A stretch of DNA of 64,000 nucleotides. Source: Streptomyces sp. M41(2017) (GTDB lineage Bacteria; Actinomycetota; Actinomycetes; Streptomycetales; Streptomycetaceae). This document shows positions 17,801-25,596 of the stretch, piece by piece. How positions within the stretch are numbered: position 1 is the stretch's first letter; each line of letters begins with the position of its first letter. The notes below the pieces were generated by a model. It saw nothing but the letters and a program-made list of their open reading frames with translations, was not told where the DNA came from and did no database searches. A program made the position numbers and the translations under genes. The stretch covers positions 2,728,001-2,792,000 of the forward strand of contig NZ_MWFK01000001.1 in the NCBI RefSeq assembly GCF_002078175.1, written 5' to 3'.

Positions 17801-18869
17801 GAGCGTTCCGGAGACGGGCCGCACCGGGGAGGGTGCCGACGTGGCGACGGACACGGCACCGGTCGGGCCGGCCATCCCCGGGACGGGCGCGTCGGCCATC
17901 CCCGGGACGGGCGTGCCGGCCACCCCCGGGACGGGCGCGCCGGCCACCCCCGGGACGGGCGGGCCGGACACGACGCCGCCCGGCCCCGCCGCCTCCGCGG
18001 CACGCAGCCCGCGGTCCGGCCGGAAACCGAACCCCCTCTGGACCCTCGGTCTCTTCCGCAGCGAGCTGGTCACCACCTTCCGGCGCTGGCGGACGATCGC
18101 CCTGCTCGGCGTCCTCGCGGCCGTGCCGATCCTCATCGGGGTGGCGATCCGGATCGAGACGAGCGACGGGTCGTCCGCGGGCGGAGGCGGCGGCGAGGGC
18201 CCCGCGTTCATCGCGCAGATCACCAACAACGGCCTGTTCCTGGTGTTCACGGCGCTGGCCGCGACCCTCCCCTTCTTCCTGCCGATGGCGGTCGGGGTCA
18301 TCGCGGGCGACGCGATCGCCGGCGAGGCCAACGCGGGCACCCTGCGCTATCTCCTCGTCGCGCCCGCGGGCCGCACCCGGCTGCTCCTCACCAAGTACGC
18401 GACCACGATGACGTTCTGCCTGGTCGCGACCCTGGTCGTGGCGGTGTCCGCGCTCACGGTGGGCGCACTGCTGTTCCCACTGGGCGAGCTGACCACCATC
18501 TCCGGCACCCGCATCGGCTTCACCGAGGGTCTCGGCCGGGCGCTGCTCATCGCCCTCGCCGTCGCCGCGTCACTGATCGGCGTCGCCGCGCTCGGCCTGT
18601 TCGTCTCGACCCTCACCAACAGCGGCATCGCGGCCATGGCGACGACGGTCGGCCTGCTCATCACCGTCCAGATCCTCGACCAGATCCCGCAGCTGCACGC
18701 GCTCCAGCCGTACTTCTTCTCCCACTACTGGCTGTCCTTCGCCGACCTCATGCGCGACCCGGTCTACTGGGACGACCTGACCCGCAACCTCGGCCTCCAG
18801 GCGCTGTACGCGGCCGTGTTCGGTTCGGCTGCCTGGGCGCGCTTCACGGCCAAGGACATCACCGCCTGA
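17787..18869 (+). CDS. ABC transporter permease (ABC-2 type)
   Basis: A 360-residue permease with about six membrane segments between residues 105 and 355 (for example TIALLGVLAAVPILIGVAI, ALAVAASLIGVAALGLFV). The first roughly 95 residues are a hydrophilic, cytoplasmic Pro/Gly/Thr-rich extension, which includes four tandem copies of an eight-residue block of the form A-I/T-P-G-T-G-x-x encoded by a 24-bp repeat. The start ATG overlaps the ATPase gene by 14 bp. Together they form one exporter. The N-terminal extension is atypical for ABC-2 permeases. Confidence 0.88.
   Translation: MSRAESVPETGRTGEGADVATDTAPVGPAIPGTGASAIPGTGVPATPGTGAPATPGTGGPDTTPPGPAASAARSPRSGRKPNPLWTLGLFRSELVTTFRRWRTIALLGVLAAVPILIGVAIRIETSDGSSAGGGGGEGPAFIAQITNNGLFLVFTALAATLPFFLPMAVGVIAGDAIAGEANAGTLRYLLVAPAGRTRLLLTKYATTMTFCLVATLVVAVSALTVGALLFPLGELTTISGTRIGFTEGLGRALLIALAVAASLIGVAALGLFVSTLTNSGIAAMATTVGLLITVQILDQIPQLHALQPYFFSHYWLSFADLMRDPVYWDDLTRNLGLQALYAAVFGSAAWARFTAKDITA
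17871..17966 (+). repeat. Four tandem 24-bp repeats inside the ABC permease gene
   Basis: Units begin at 17871, 17895, 17919 and 17943 and share CCCCGGGACGGGCG with only a few substitutions. In frame, so they change protein length without a frameshift. Confidence 0.9.
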
Positions 18870-18890
18870 CGGCGCCCGGACGCGGGGCGC

Positions 18891-19475
18891 TCATCCCTCG
18901 TACGGGAAGCGGGCGAGCGGTGGTTCCTGCGCGAAGAAGGTCTTCGCCCGGGCCAGGGCGTCGGCGTCGTTCAGTACGTCGCCGCGCCGGCTGCCGTTGC
19001 CGAGCAGGACACCGCCGAACCGCATCCCCATGTAGGCGGCCGAGTTGTTCAGCGTGCCCACCAGCGGATCGGCGACCGCCTGCTCCTCGTGCGCGAGGGC
19101 GGTGACACCCCACAGGGTGCGCCCGGCGAGGGTCTCCTTGAAGTCGATGCCGGGCGTGCGGAGCCAGCCCGACCAGTAGTCCAGGTAGCGCTTGGTGAGG
19201 CCGGACACCGAGTACCAGTACAGCGGCGAGGCGATCACGATGTCGGTGGCCGCGAGCGTGGCGTCCAGGAGCAGCCCCGGGACGGTGCCGGTGGGGGGAC
19301 GGACGTGGTCGCTGTCGCGGCGCAGGTCCACGAAGTCGGGGAGAGCGTGATCGGCCAGATTCAGCCAGCGCTGCCCCACGTCCGGCGGCAGTTGCTCGGC
19401 GGCCTTGCGGGCCAGCAGCTCGGTGTTGCCCTCGGCGCGGCTGCTGCCCAGCACGAACAGGAAATTCCGGGTCAT
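18891..19475 (-). CDS. NADPH-dependent FMN reductase / flavodoxin-fold protein
   Basis: A 194-residue flavodoxin-like protein. The N-terminal phosphate-binding loop is LGSSRAEGNTELLARKAAEQL, and SPLYWYSVSGLTKRYLDYWSGW is the second FMN-contact segment of NAD(P)H-dependent FMN or quinone reductases. The ATG at 19475 follows GGGGGAG; the open frame upstream is not coding. It is monocistronic, convergent with the ABC operon, and preceded by a marked inverted repeat, so a local redox or aromatic-responsive regulator is plausible. Confidence 0.85.
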   Translation of the reverse strand: MTRNFLFVLGSSRAEGNTELLARKAAEQLPPDVGQRWLNLADHALPDFVDLRRDSDHVRPPTGTVPGLLLDATLAATDIVIASPLYWYSVSGLTKRYLDYWSGWLRTPGIDFKETLAGRTLWGVTALAHEEQAVADPLVGTLNNSAAYMGMRFGGVLLGNGSRRGDVLNDADALARAKTFFAQEPPLARFPYEG

Positions 19476-19520
19476 GGCTCCCCCTGGGGTACGCGCCACG
19501 GAACGCGACGCGGCGACTGC

Positions 19521-19558
19521 ATGCGTGGACAATATATGCGCACGCATCTAGTTGTCCA
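19521..19558 (-). promoter_or_regulatory. Nested inverted repeats upstream of the flavodoxin-fold gene
   Basis: ATGCGTG (19521) pairs exactly with CACGCAT (19541-19547) around an ATATAT-like core, and overlapping TGGACAA (19525) pairs with TTGTCCA (19552-19558). The ATAT core in otherwise G+C-rich DNA looks like a -10 covered by an operator. No regulator gene is adjacent. Confidence 0.5.
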
Positions 19559-20036
19559 GGGTGCCCGACCTGCCCTGGGACGAGCCTGTGACGTCGTGGT
19601 GACCTGGGAAACAAGGGGGATCGGGGAGACTCGACTCCGGGCGGCGCCGACCGGGCCGGGGAGCGGCGGGAGCTGATCGTGGGACGGCGGAGCCGCTCGG
19701 CCGGTCCGCACCTCCACCCCACGGCGTGAAGAGCGGCCGTCCGCGGATCCGGAACCCCTGCGGGGACCGAAGGGTGGGGGAGGCGAGGATGAGGACCACG
19801 CGTACGGGAGCGACCGGGTGGCGTAGCGGGGGTGTGCGTACCCGCCGCCGAGCGGGTACGAGCACAGGGACCACGGTCACGGCCGCGATCCCGTCCCGCG
19901 GCGGCCCGCATCCACTCCGCCGGCCCGTGTCCACCGCGTCGACGGCGGACGCGCCGCACCCGCCGTCACCGCCCCGTTCCTCGTCCCCGCACCCGATCCC
20001 GTCCTCGCCCCCGACCACCCCTTCGTGAGGGAACCG
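19559..20036. other. Gene-poor gap before the TPR-like protein
   Basis: About 480 bp. An open frame 19726-20028 overlaps the next start but has biased Arg/Pro/Ser/Thr composition and no recognisable domain; I do not call it. No terminator or promoter is clear. Confidence 0.4.
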
Positions 20037-21407
20037 ATGTCTCGACTCAGCCGCGATCAGCAGCGAGAACCTCAGCGGCAGTACCCGGCGGCCGGTGCCG
20101 GGGGGCAGCCGGCCACCGGGGAGACCCCGATCGAGGTGCGCGTACCGGCGACGTCCGCCGCCCCGGCGTCCGCCGAGGCCGCCTCCGTGGTGGCGACGGC
20201 CGACGGAAGGCCGATCGTGGCCAAGCCGGGGGAGCCGGTGCAGGCCGCGATCCTCAGGCACCTCCACCGTCTCGCGCTGGCCGTCGGCCACCCCGTCCTC
20301 GCCAGCGTGCACGACGAGCGCATCGGCTTCGTCGTACCGCTCCAGGTGTCCGCCGACGGCTCCAGTCGTTACACGGGAGAGCCGGTACGGACGTCGGCGC
20401 GCCCGGAAGGGACGCCGCCGCGTCCGGAAGCGGCGCCGTCGGCCCCACAGTCGGCGCCCGCATCCGCATCCGCACCCGCATCCGCACCTGAACCCGCATC
20501 CGCACCGGCACCCGTGAGGGCGCCCGAGCCCGTCGAACCGACCCAGCCTGTCGAGCCGACCCAGCCCGCCGAAACGGTGAAGCCCGTGACCTCCGCCCCG
20601 TCCACCGTGGTCCTGCGCAAGATGCGGCCGCAGCCGCACGTCGAGCCGGACGCCGATCCCCAGCCGGAGTTCCTGCCCCTGCCCGGCGGTGGGGTGACCC
20701 AGGTGCTGAGGTCGGCGCCGGCACCGGTGCCCGCTCCACTGGGGCGGTTCGGCCCGGCACCGGTGATGGACCCCGTCGTCGAGCCGCCGTCCGCTCCCGC
20801 GCCGAAGCCTTCGGCCCCGGCGACGGAGGCGCTGTCCCTGCTCGCATCCGAGCGGGAACCGGACCCGAAGCCCGCTCCCGTGCGCGGCTTCGACGCGGTG
20901 GCCGAGGCCGTGCTCGCGCCGGACCCGGACACCTCGGACCCGGGGCGGGGCACGACGGCGTTCTACGCAGAGCCCGTCGCCCGGATCAACGAGGCCGTGA
21001 AGATGGGCCGTATCGACGAGGCCGCGGGGACGGCGGAACGCACGGTCGCGGCAGCGGCACAGGCGCTCGGCGATGATCACCCCGAAGTGCTGAAGCTGCG
21101 CGAACTGACCGCCTACATCGCCTACTTGGCGGGTGACGCGCTGAGGTCGTTCCACCTCTCGCTCGATCTGGCACGGGTGCGGCGGCGGCAGCGGGACGCG
21201 GAGGGCGCGTACGGCAACGTGCAGAGCGCGGCCACCGCCTGGCGGGCCGTGCGCGATCCGCTCCAGGGCCTGCACCTCGGGCGGGACCTGATCGGGGTCT
21301 GGGCCGAACTCGCCGCCGACGGCGGTCCGGCGGCCGACGACATCGGGCAGTTGGAGTCCGCCCGCACCCGTATGGGGCGCCTCACCGAGCGCGCCCGCTC
21401 CCTGTGA
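20037..21407 (+). CDS. Pro/Ala-rich protein with C-terminal TPR-like helical domain
   Basis: A 456-residue protein of unknown function. Residues about 45-110 form a compact predicted domain (ADGRPIVAKPGEPVQAAILR ... RIGFVVPLQV). Residues 110-300 are a disordered Pro/Ala/Glu linker with short repeats such as EPVEPTQP and PASAPEPASA. The last 140 residues are helical and resemble tetratricopeptide repeats (ARINEAVKMGRIDEAAGTAE, then LGDDHPEVLKLRELTAYIAYLAGD), the kind found in Streptomyces signalling scaffolds. I chose the ATG at 20037; a GTG at 20025 is possible. No signal peptide. A similarly disordered gene follows. Confidence 0.7.
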   Translation: MSRLSRDQQREPQRQYPAAGAGGQPATGETPIEVRVPATSAAPASAEAASVVATADGRPIVAKPGEPVQAAILRHLHRLALAVGHPVLASVHDERIGFVVPLQVSADGSSRYTGEPVRTSARPEGTPPRPEAAPSAPQSAPASASAPASAPEPASAPAPVRAPEPVEPTQPVEPTQPAETVKPVTSAPSTVVLRKMRPQPHVEPDADPQPEFLPLPGGGVTQVLRSAPAPVPAPLGRFGPAPVMDPVVEPPSAPAPKPSAPATEALSLLASEREPDPKPAPVRGFDAVAEAVLAPDPDTSDPGRGTTAFYAEPVARINEAVKMGRIDEAAGTAERTVAAAAQALGDDHPEVLKLRELTAYIAYLAGDALRSFHLSLDLARVRRRQRDAEGAYGNVQSAATAWRAVRDPLQGLHLGRDLIGVWAELAADGGPAADDIGQLESARTRMGRLTERARSL

Positions 21408-21520
21408 ACGACCCTTCCCGGCCGGCCCGCGGCTCCCGGGGCGAGTGGCGGCGGCGCATCAGGGGGAGGTAGGGGGAAGAAGCAGACCCACGGGAACCGG
21501 TGGCGGAAGGGGATCAGCCG

Positions 21521-22225
21521 ATGGGGAGGCGATCGGGAAAGCGGAGAGTGCCCGGCGGGCGACGAGCCGAGAGGTCCGCCGACGAGCTCGGGAACAGGCC
21601 CGCACCCGCGCCGCAGCAACCCGCTCCCACCCCTTCCACGAGCGGCGCAGCCCGCACGTCCGGCGCGCTCCTCTCTCCGGTGCTCGACCGCGCCCGGGTC
21701 ACCGCCGCGTACAGCCGCTCACCGCTGTCCCACGGCGCCCCCACCGGGACGGCACCGCGCCCCCGCGTGGTGGTGAGCGTCAATGAGCTGACCGGCATGA
21801 TGAGTTGGAGCACGGTCCAGTCGCCGGCGTCCGACCCCTCGGGCCGTCCGGGCGGCGGGACCGCACCCGGCCGCGGTTCGGCGCCCGGCCCCCGCACGCC
21901 GAACGCGCAGGGCGCCGCGCCCATCCCGACGAACCCGGCGGACGTACGCGCCGCCGTGAACGTCTCCGTCGCGTCGCTCCCGCCCGCACAGCTGCGGCGT
22001 CACCTGGCGGTGGTCGCGGCGCTCCGCTCCCACGTCGCGACCGATCTGGCGGTCGGCGGGAAGCTGCCGCCGACGGTGGCGTCCCACCTGCGCCTGGGGC
22101 CGGCCCCGGCGTCCGCGCGGGCACTGAACGAGGAACGCGTCGAGACGACCCGGGAAATGACCCGCAGGCCGCCCGTCACCCGACGGGCATCCGCCCCGTC
22201 ACCGACCCGGGCCCACCACCGCTGA
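21521..22225 (+). CDS. Disordered basic protein of unknown function
   Basis: A 234-residue protein, not recognised. It begins with a basic patch (MGRRSGKRRVPGGRRAER), continues through Pro/Ser/Ala-rich sequence, has one more ordered hydrophobic stretch (PRVVVSVNELTGMMSW, about 82-97) and a helical segment near 140-180 (AAVNVSVASLPPAQLRRHLA ... RSHVATDLAVGGKLPP), and ends basic. The ATG at 21521 follows AAGGGGA; a GTG at 21500 is possible. It follows the TPR-like gene by 113 bp and may share its transcript. Confidence 0.6.
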   Translation: MGRRSGKRRVPGGRRAERSADELGNRPAPAPQQPAPTPSTSGAARTSGALLSPVLDRARVTAAYSRSPLSHGAPTGTAPRPRVVVSVNELTGMMSWSTVQSPASDPSGRPGGGTAPGRGSAPGPRTPNAQGAAPIPTNPADVRAAVNVSVASLPPAQLRRHLAVVAALRSHVATDLAVGGKLPPTVASHLRLGPAPASARALNEERVETTREMTRRPPVTRRASAPSPTRAHHR

Positions 22226-22246
22226 GGACGGGGCCCGTACGGCCCC

Positions 22247-22711
22247 TCAGTGCACGCAGAACTCGTTCCCCTCGGGGTCCGCCATCACCACCCACGCGCC
22301 GGACGGTTCCTTCACGTCCCGCAGGACGGCCGCCCCCAGCGCACGCAGCCGCTCGACCTCGTCGTCACGGCGTCCCTCGCCGGGGTGCAGGTCGAGGTGG
22401 AGGCGGTTCTTGCCCGTCTTGGGTTCGGGGACCCGCTGGAAGAGGATCCGCCGCCCGAGACCGGTGCCGCGCTCGGTGTCGTAGGGGTCGTCGGGGTGCC
22501 GTACGGCGATCAGGTCCCGGAAGGCCGGGCGGCCGTGGAAGTCGACGGTGGCCTCGGCCGGGAGGGCGCCCAGACCGAGCAACTGCTCGATGAGGGCGCT
22601 GTTGTCCTCGGCCGTGTACCCCAGCGCGGCGGACCAGAAGTCGGCCTGGGCGTGGGGATCGGCGGCGTCGATGACGAGTTTCCAGTGGACGGGTACGGGA
22701 GTCGGCGTCAT
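22247..22711 (-). CDS. VOC-superfamily (glyoxalase/bleomycin-resistance fold) protein
   Basis: A 154-residue single VOC protein with two beta-alpha-beta-beta-beta repeats. Visible features are WKLVIDAADPHAQADFWSAAL at the start, KNRLHLDLHPGEG in the middle and the family ending WVVMADPEGNEFCVH. The HLDLH and Glu near the end are the usual metal or substrate positions. Substrate unknown. The ATG at 22711 has GAAGG upstream. It converges on the previous gene with a 21-bp gap. Confidence 0.85.
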   Translation of the reverse strand: MTPTPVPVHWKLVIDAADPHAQADFWSAALGYTAEDNSALIEQLLGLGALPAEATVDFHGRPAFRDLIAVRHPDDPYDTERGTGLGRRILFQRVPEPKTGKNRLHLDLHPGEGRRDDEVERLRALGAAVLRDVKEPSGAWVVMADPEGNEFCVH

Positions 22712-22888
22712 GCCTTCACTTATACGCACCCATCACGCCCCTCGCGCGTGAAGCGGGGTTTCGCCCCCTCGGCCCTGTCCCTGGGGCTGCGCCCGGACCC
22801 GGCTCCTCAAGCGTCGGAGGGCCGCACGGCCGCGTCACGCACCCGGCCGCACGGGACCCGCCACCACCATCCGGCGCCGGGCGCAGCG

Positions 22889-23857
22889 CTACGCGCGCTC
22901 CGGTACGACGGGGACCGCCGGCTCTCCGGCGGTCCCGGCCCGGGCCGAATCCCGCAGTGCCAGCGCCCCGCGCCGGGCCGTCCGCAGCGCGTCGAACGTC
23001 AGCAGTGACAGGGCGACCCAGACGAGCGCGAACCCGGCCCACCGCTCGGCGGGCATGGCCTCGTGGAAGTAGAAGATGCCGAGGAGGAACTGGAAGACGG
23101 GCGCCAGGTACTGGAGGAGGCCGAGCGTGGACAGCGGCACGCGGATCGCGGCGGCGCCGAAGCAGACGAGGGGGATCGCGGTGACCACGCCGGTCGCCGC
23201 GAGCAGCGCCGCGTGCCCCGCGCCCTCCGTACCGAAGGTCGCGTCACCCCGTGACCCCAGCCAGAGCAGGTACGCCACGGCCGGAAGGAACTGGATCGCC
23301 GTCTCGGCGGCGAGCGACTCGATGCCGCCGAGGTTGACCTTCTTCTTCGCGAGGCCGTACGTGGCGAAGGAGAAGGCGAGGCAGAGGGAGATCCACGGCG
23401 GCCGGCCGTACCCGATGGTCAGGACGACGACGGCGGCGAGGCCGACCCCGACGGCGGCCCACTGCACCGGACGCAGCCGTTCCTTGAGGAGCAGCACGCC
23501 CATCGCGATGGTCACGAGGGGGTTGATGAAGTAGCCGAGCGAGGCCTCGACCACGTGTCCGGAGTTCACCGCCCAGATGTAGACGCCCCAGTTGACGGTG
23601 ATGACCGCGGACGCGACGGTGACGAGGCCCAGCTTGCGCGGCTGCCGCAGCAGCTCGCCCGCCCAGGCCCACCGTCGCATGACGAGGAGCGCGGCACCGA
23701 CGACGACCAGCGACCACGCCATCCGGTGGGCGAGGATCTCGGCCGCTCCGGCCGGTTTGAGCAACGGCCAGAAGAGGGGGACGAGCCCCCACATGCCGTA
23801 TGCGGCGAAGCCGTTCAGCAGACCTATGTGCTGCTCGCCCCTCGGCTTCCCGGCCAC
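22889..23857 (-). CDS. rarD: EamA-family transporter RarD
   Basis: A 322-residue inner-membrane protein with ten hydrophobic segments in two EamA halves. The start (GLLNGFAAYGMWGLVPLFWPLL) and the segments VNWGVYIWAVNSGHVVEASLGYFINPL and LLQYLAPVFQFLLGIFYFHE are characteristic of RarD, a putative drug/metabolite permease. The GTG at 23857 has an ideal GGAG site six bases upstream; the frame is open to 23968. The gap 22712-22888 after it contains G+C-rich sequence but no gene. Confidence 0.88.
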   Translation of the reverse strand: MAGKPRGEQHIGLLNGFAAYGMWGLVPLFWPLLKPAGAAEILAHRMAWSLVVVGAALLVMRRWAWAGELLRQPRKLGLVTVASAVITVNWGVYIWAVNSGHVVEASLGYFINPLVTIAMGVLLLKERLRPVQWAAVGVGLAAVVVLTIGYGRPPWISLCLAFSFATYGLAKKKVNLGGIESLAAETAIQFLPAVAYLLWLGSRGDATFGTEGAGHAALLAATGVVTAIPLVCFGAAAIRVPLSTLGLLQYLAPVFQFLLGIFYFHEAMPAERWAGFALVWVALSLLTFDALRTARRGALALRDSARAGTAGEPAVPVVPERA

Positions 23858-23972
23858 CGGCAACTCCTTCTCGCGCGCGCTACGGACGCCCACCGCGCCC
23901 CCACCGCCCGGCCGGTCCCGAGCCGTCGGAACCCTGCGTGCGGCCTCCAAGAAGGTAGCGCCGCACACCGCC

Positions 23973-24010
23973 GCCTGTCATGCCCGTATCGCCATACGGT
24001 CATGACAGGC
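23973..24010 (-). terminator. 17-bp hairpin between the qorB-like gene and rarD
   Basis: GCCTGTCATGCCCGTAT and ATACGGTCATGACAGGC pair with one mismatch around CGCC. It is 104 bp after the qorB-like stop and 115 bp before the rarD start on the same strand. It may end the first transcript or be an operator for rarD. Confidence 0.6.
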
Positions 24011-24113
24011 AGCGGCGTGGCCCCCGCACCCGGAGTCCGGGGGCCGAGGCCGGCTGGCGTACCGCCGGATCCCGCCCGCGGCTCCGGCCGGACCGGTCCT
24101 CGGTCCTGCGGGA

Positions 24114-24968
24114 TCAGCCCTTGAGCCCGGCGGCGACGGCCTCCGCGAGCGGGGTGGTCGGACGCCCGGTCAGCCGCGACAGATCGCCGCTGGTGGCGGC
24201 CAGCTCGCCCTTCTCGATGGAGGACTCGACACCCGTGAGGATCCCGGCCAGGACCTCGGGCAGTCCGGCGCCGGTCAGGATGCCGGTGAAGGCCTCCGGG
24301 GAGACCGGGCGGTAGACGATCTCCTTGCCGGTCTGCCGGCTCAGCTCGGCGGCGTACTCGACGAATCCCCACGCCTCGTCGCCGCTCAGCTCGTACGTCG
24401 CGTTCTCGTGGCCCTCGCCGGTCAGCACCGCGACCGCGGCGGCGGCGTAGTCGGCGCGCGACGCGGAGGCGATCCGGCCGTCACCGGCGGCCTGCACGAC
24501 GGCGTTGTGCTCCAGGACGGGGGCGAGGTTCTCGGTGTAGTTCTCGTGGTACCAGCCGTTGCGCAGCAGCGTGTAGGGCACTCCGGAGGCGAGGAGGACC
24601 TCCTCGGTGGCGCGGTGGTCGTCGGCGAGGGCGGCGGTGAGGTCGCCGGGGGCGCTCGTGTAGGCGAGCAGGGCGACACCGGCCGCCTTGGCGGCGTCGA
24701 TGACGACCTGGTGCTGTCCGACGCGGCCCTTGTCGAACTCGTTGCCCGAGATCAGCAGCACCTTGTCGCCGGCCGAGAAGAGGCCGTCGAAGGTGGCGGG
24801 CGCGTTGTAGTCGGCGACCGCGAGCCGTACGCCCCGGGCCGCGAGGTCGGAGGCCTTGGCCTCGTCGCGTACGACGGCGGTGATCTGCTCGGCCGGGACC
24901 TTCTCCAGCAGCTGCTCGACGACGTGACGGCCGAGGTGTCCGGTGGCTCCGGTGACGACAATGCTCAT
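24114..24968 (-). CDS. NmrA/SDR-type NAD(P)H:quinone oxidoreductase, QorB-like
   Basis: A 284-residue NAD(P)-binding protein. The Rossmann motif is VVTGATGHLGRHV at the start; an NmrA-like body follows (NEFDKGRVGQHQVVIDAAKAAG, PYTLLRNGWYHENY). The pattern and context match QorB (YtfG, quinone oxidoreductase 2) of enteric bacteria and its Corynebacterium counterpart. It is transcribed divergently from an HxlR regulator across a 91-bp gap with an operator-like repeat. The regulator would repress it until an oxidative or quinone signal appears (family knowledge). Confidence 0.85.
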   Translation of the reverse strand: MSIVVTGATGHLGRHVVEQLLEKVPAEQITAVVRDEAKASDLAARGVRLAVADYNAPATFDGLFSAGDKVLLISGNEFDKGRVGQHQVVIDAAKAAGVALLAYTSAPGDLTAALADDHRATEEVLLASGVPYTLLRNGWYHENYTENLAPVLEHNAVVQAAGDGRIASASRADYAAAAVAVLTGEGHENATYELSGDEAWGFVEYAAELSRQTGKEIVYRPVSPEAFTGILTGAGLPEVLAGILTGVESSIEKGELAATSGDLSRLTGRPTTPLAEAVAAGLKG

Positions 24969-25031
24969 GACGTGCATCTCCTTGTGGGGTGCGGATGACA
25001 CTCACCATAGGAGGTGCGCTAACTGTTGGAT

Positions 25032-25056
25032 AGTACCCACCTTGAAGTAAGGTACT
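25032..25056. promoter_or_regulatory. Operator-like nested inverted repeats between qorB-like gene and hxlR
   Basis: ACCTTGAAGTAAGGT (25039-25053) is a perfect 5-bp inverted repeat. AGTACC (25032) and GGTACT (25051-25056) form an overlapping second one. The site ends three bases before the regulator start codon. It is the natural binding site of the divergent HxlR protein. Confidence 0.75.
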
Positions 25057-25059
25057 GGC

Positions 25060-25476
25060 ATGACAGTAAGCGGCAAGACGGCGGAGGGGTACGACGCCGG
25101 TGAGGCGATGTGCCCCTACCGCCTGGTCCTGGAACACGTCACGAGTCGGTGGGGCGTCCTCGTCCTGATCGAGCTGCTGGAGCGCCCGTACCGGTTCAGC
25201 GAGCTGCGCCGGGCGGTGGGCCGGGTCGGCCGGCCCGTCAGCGAGAAGATGCTGACCCAGACCTTGCAGACCCTGGAGCGGGACGGGCTGGTCCACCGTG
25301 ACGCGAAGCCGGTGATCCCGCCGCGCGTCGACTACTCACTCACCGAGCTGGGCCGCGAGGCCGCGGAGCAGGTGCGGGGACTCGCGATGTGGACCAAGAA
25401 GCGCATGGCCGACGTCGAGCAGTCCCGCACCGCGTACGACGAGACCCGGGCGCTCAGGGCCCGGGTCTCCTCGTAA
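25060..25476 (+). CDS. HxlR-family transcriptional regulator, QorR-like
   Basis: A 138-residue winged-helix regulator of the HxlR type. MCPYRLVLEHVTSRWGVLVL is the usual N-terminus, with one conserved Cys at residue 18, the residue that in HxlR/QorR-type proteins can sense oxidants. FSELRRAVGRVGRPVSEKML is the recognition region. It probably represses the divergent quinone oxidoreductase and itself. Its start codon nearly touches the operator-like repeat. A perfect hairpin lies within its last codons. Confidence 0.88.
   Translation: MTVSGKTAEGYDAGEAMCPYRLVLEHVTSRWGVLVLIELLERPYRFSELRRAVGRVGRPVSEKMLTQTLQTLERDGLVHRDAKPVIPPRVDYSLTELGREAAEQVRGLAMWTKKRMADVEQSRTAYDETRALRARVSS
25441..25469 (+). terminator. 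Hairpin inside the hxlR 3' end
   Basis: GAGACCCGGGC and GCCCGGGTCTC (11 bp, perfect) flank a 7-nt loop and end seven bases before the stop codon's last base. No T-run. A coding-overlapping terminator or mRNA 3'-end stabiliser. Confidence 0.55.
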
Positions 25477-25520
25477 CGGCGAACGGCGAACGGCGAACGC
25501 GAACGGCGAACGGCCAACCG
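25477..25520. repeat. CGGCGAA heptamer repeats
   Basis: Three exact tandem copies at 25477-25497, then CGCGAA and another CGGCGAA. Related GCGAACCG/GTGAACCG units continue to about 25555. This fills the convergent gap between hxlR and korB. Confidence 0.8.
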
Positions 25521-25596
25521 TGCGCAGCGCACCGCGAACCGTGAACCGCGCGGCCCGGCCGAGGGAATCGGCCGAGCCGCGGTCCGGCCGGGAGCC

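Noticed and set aside
19726..20028. Possible 100-residue gene before the TPR-like gene
   Set aside because: Biased composition, no recognisable domain, and the stop merely happens to overlap the next start region.
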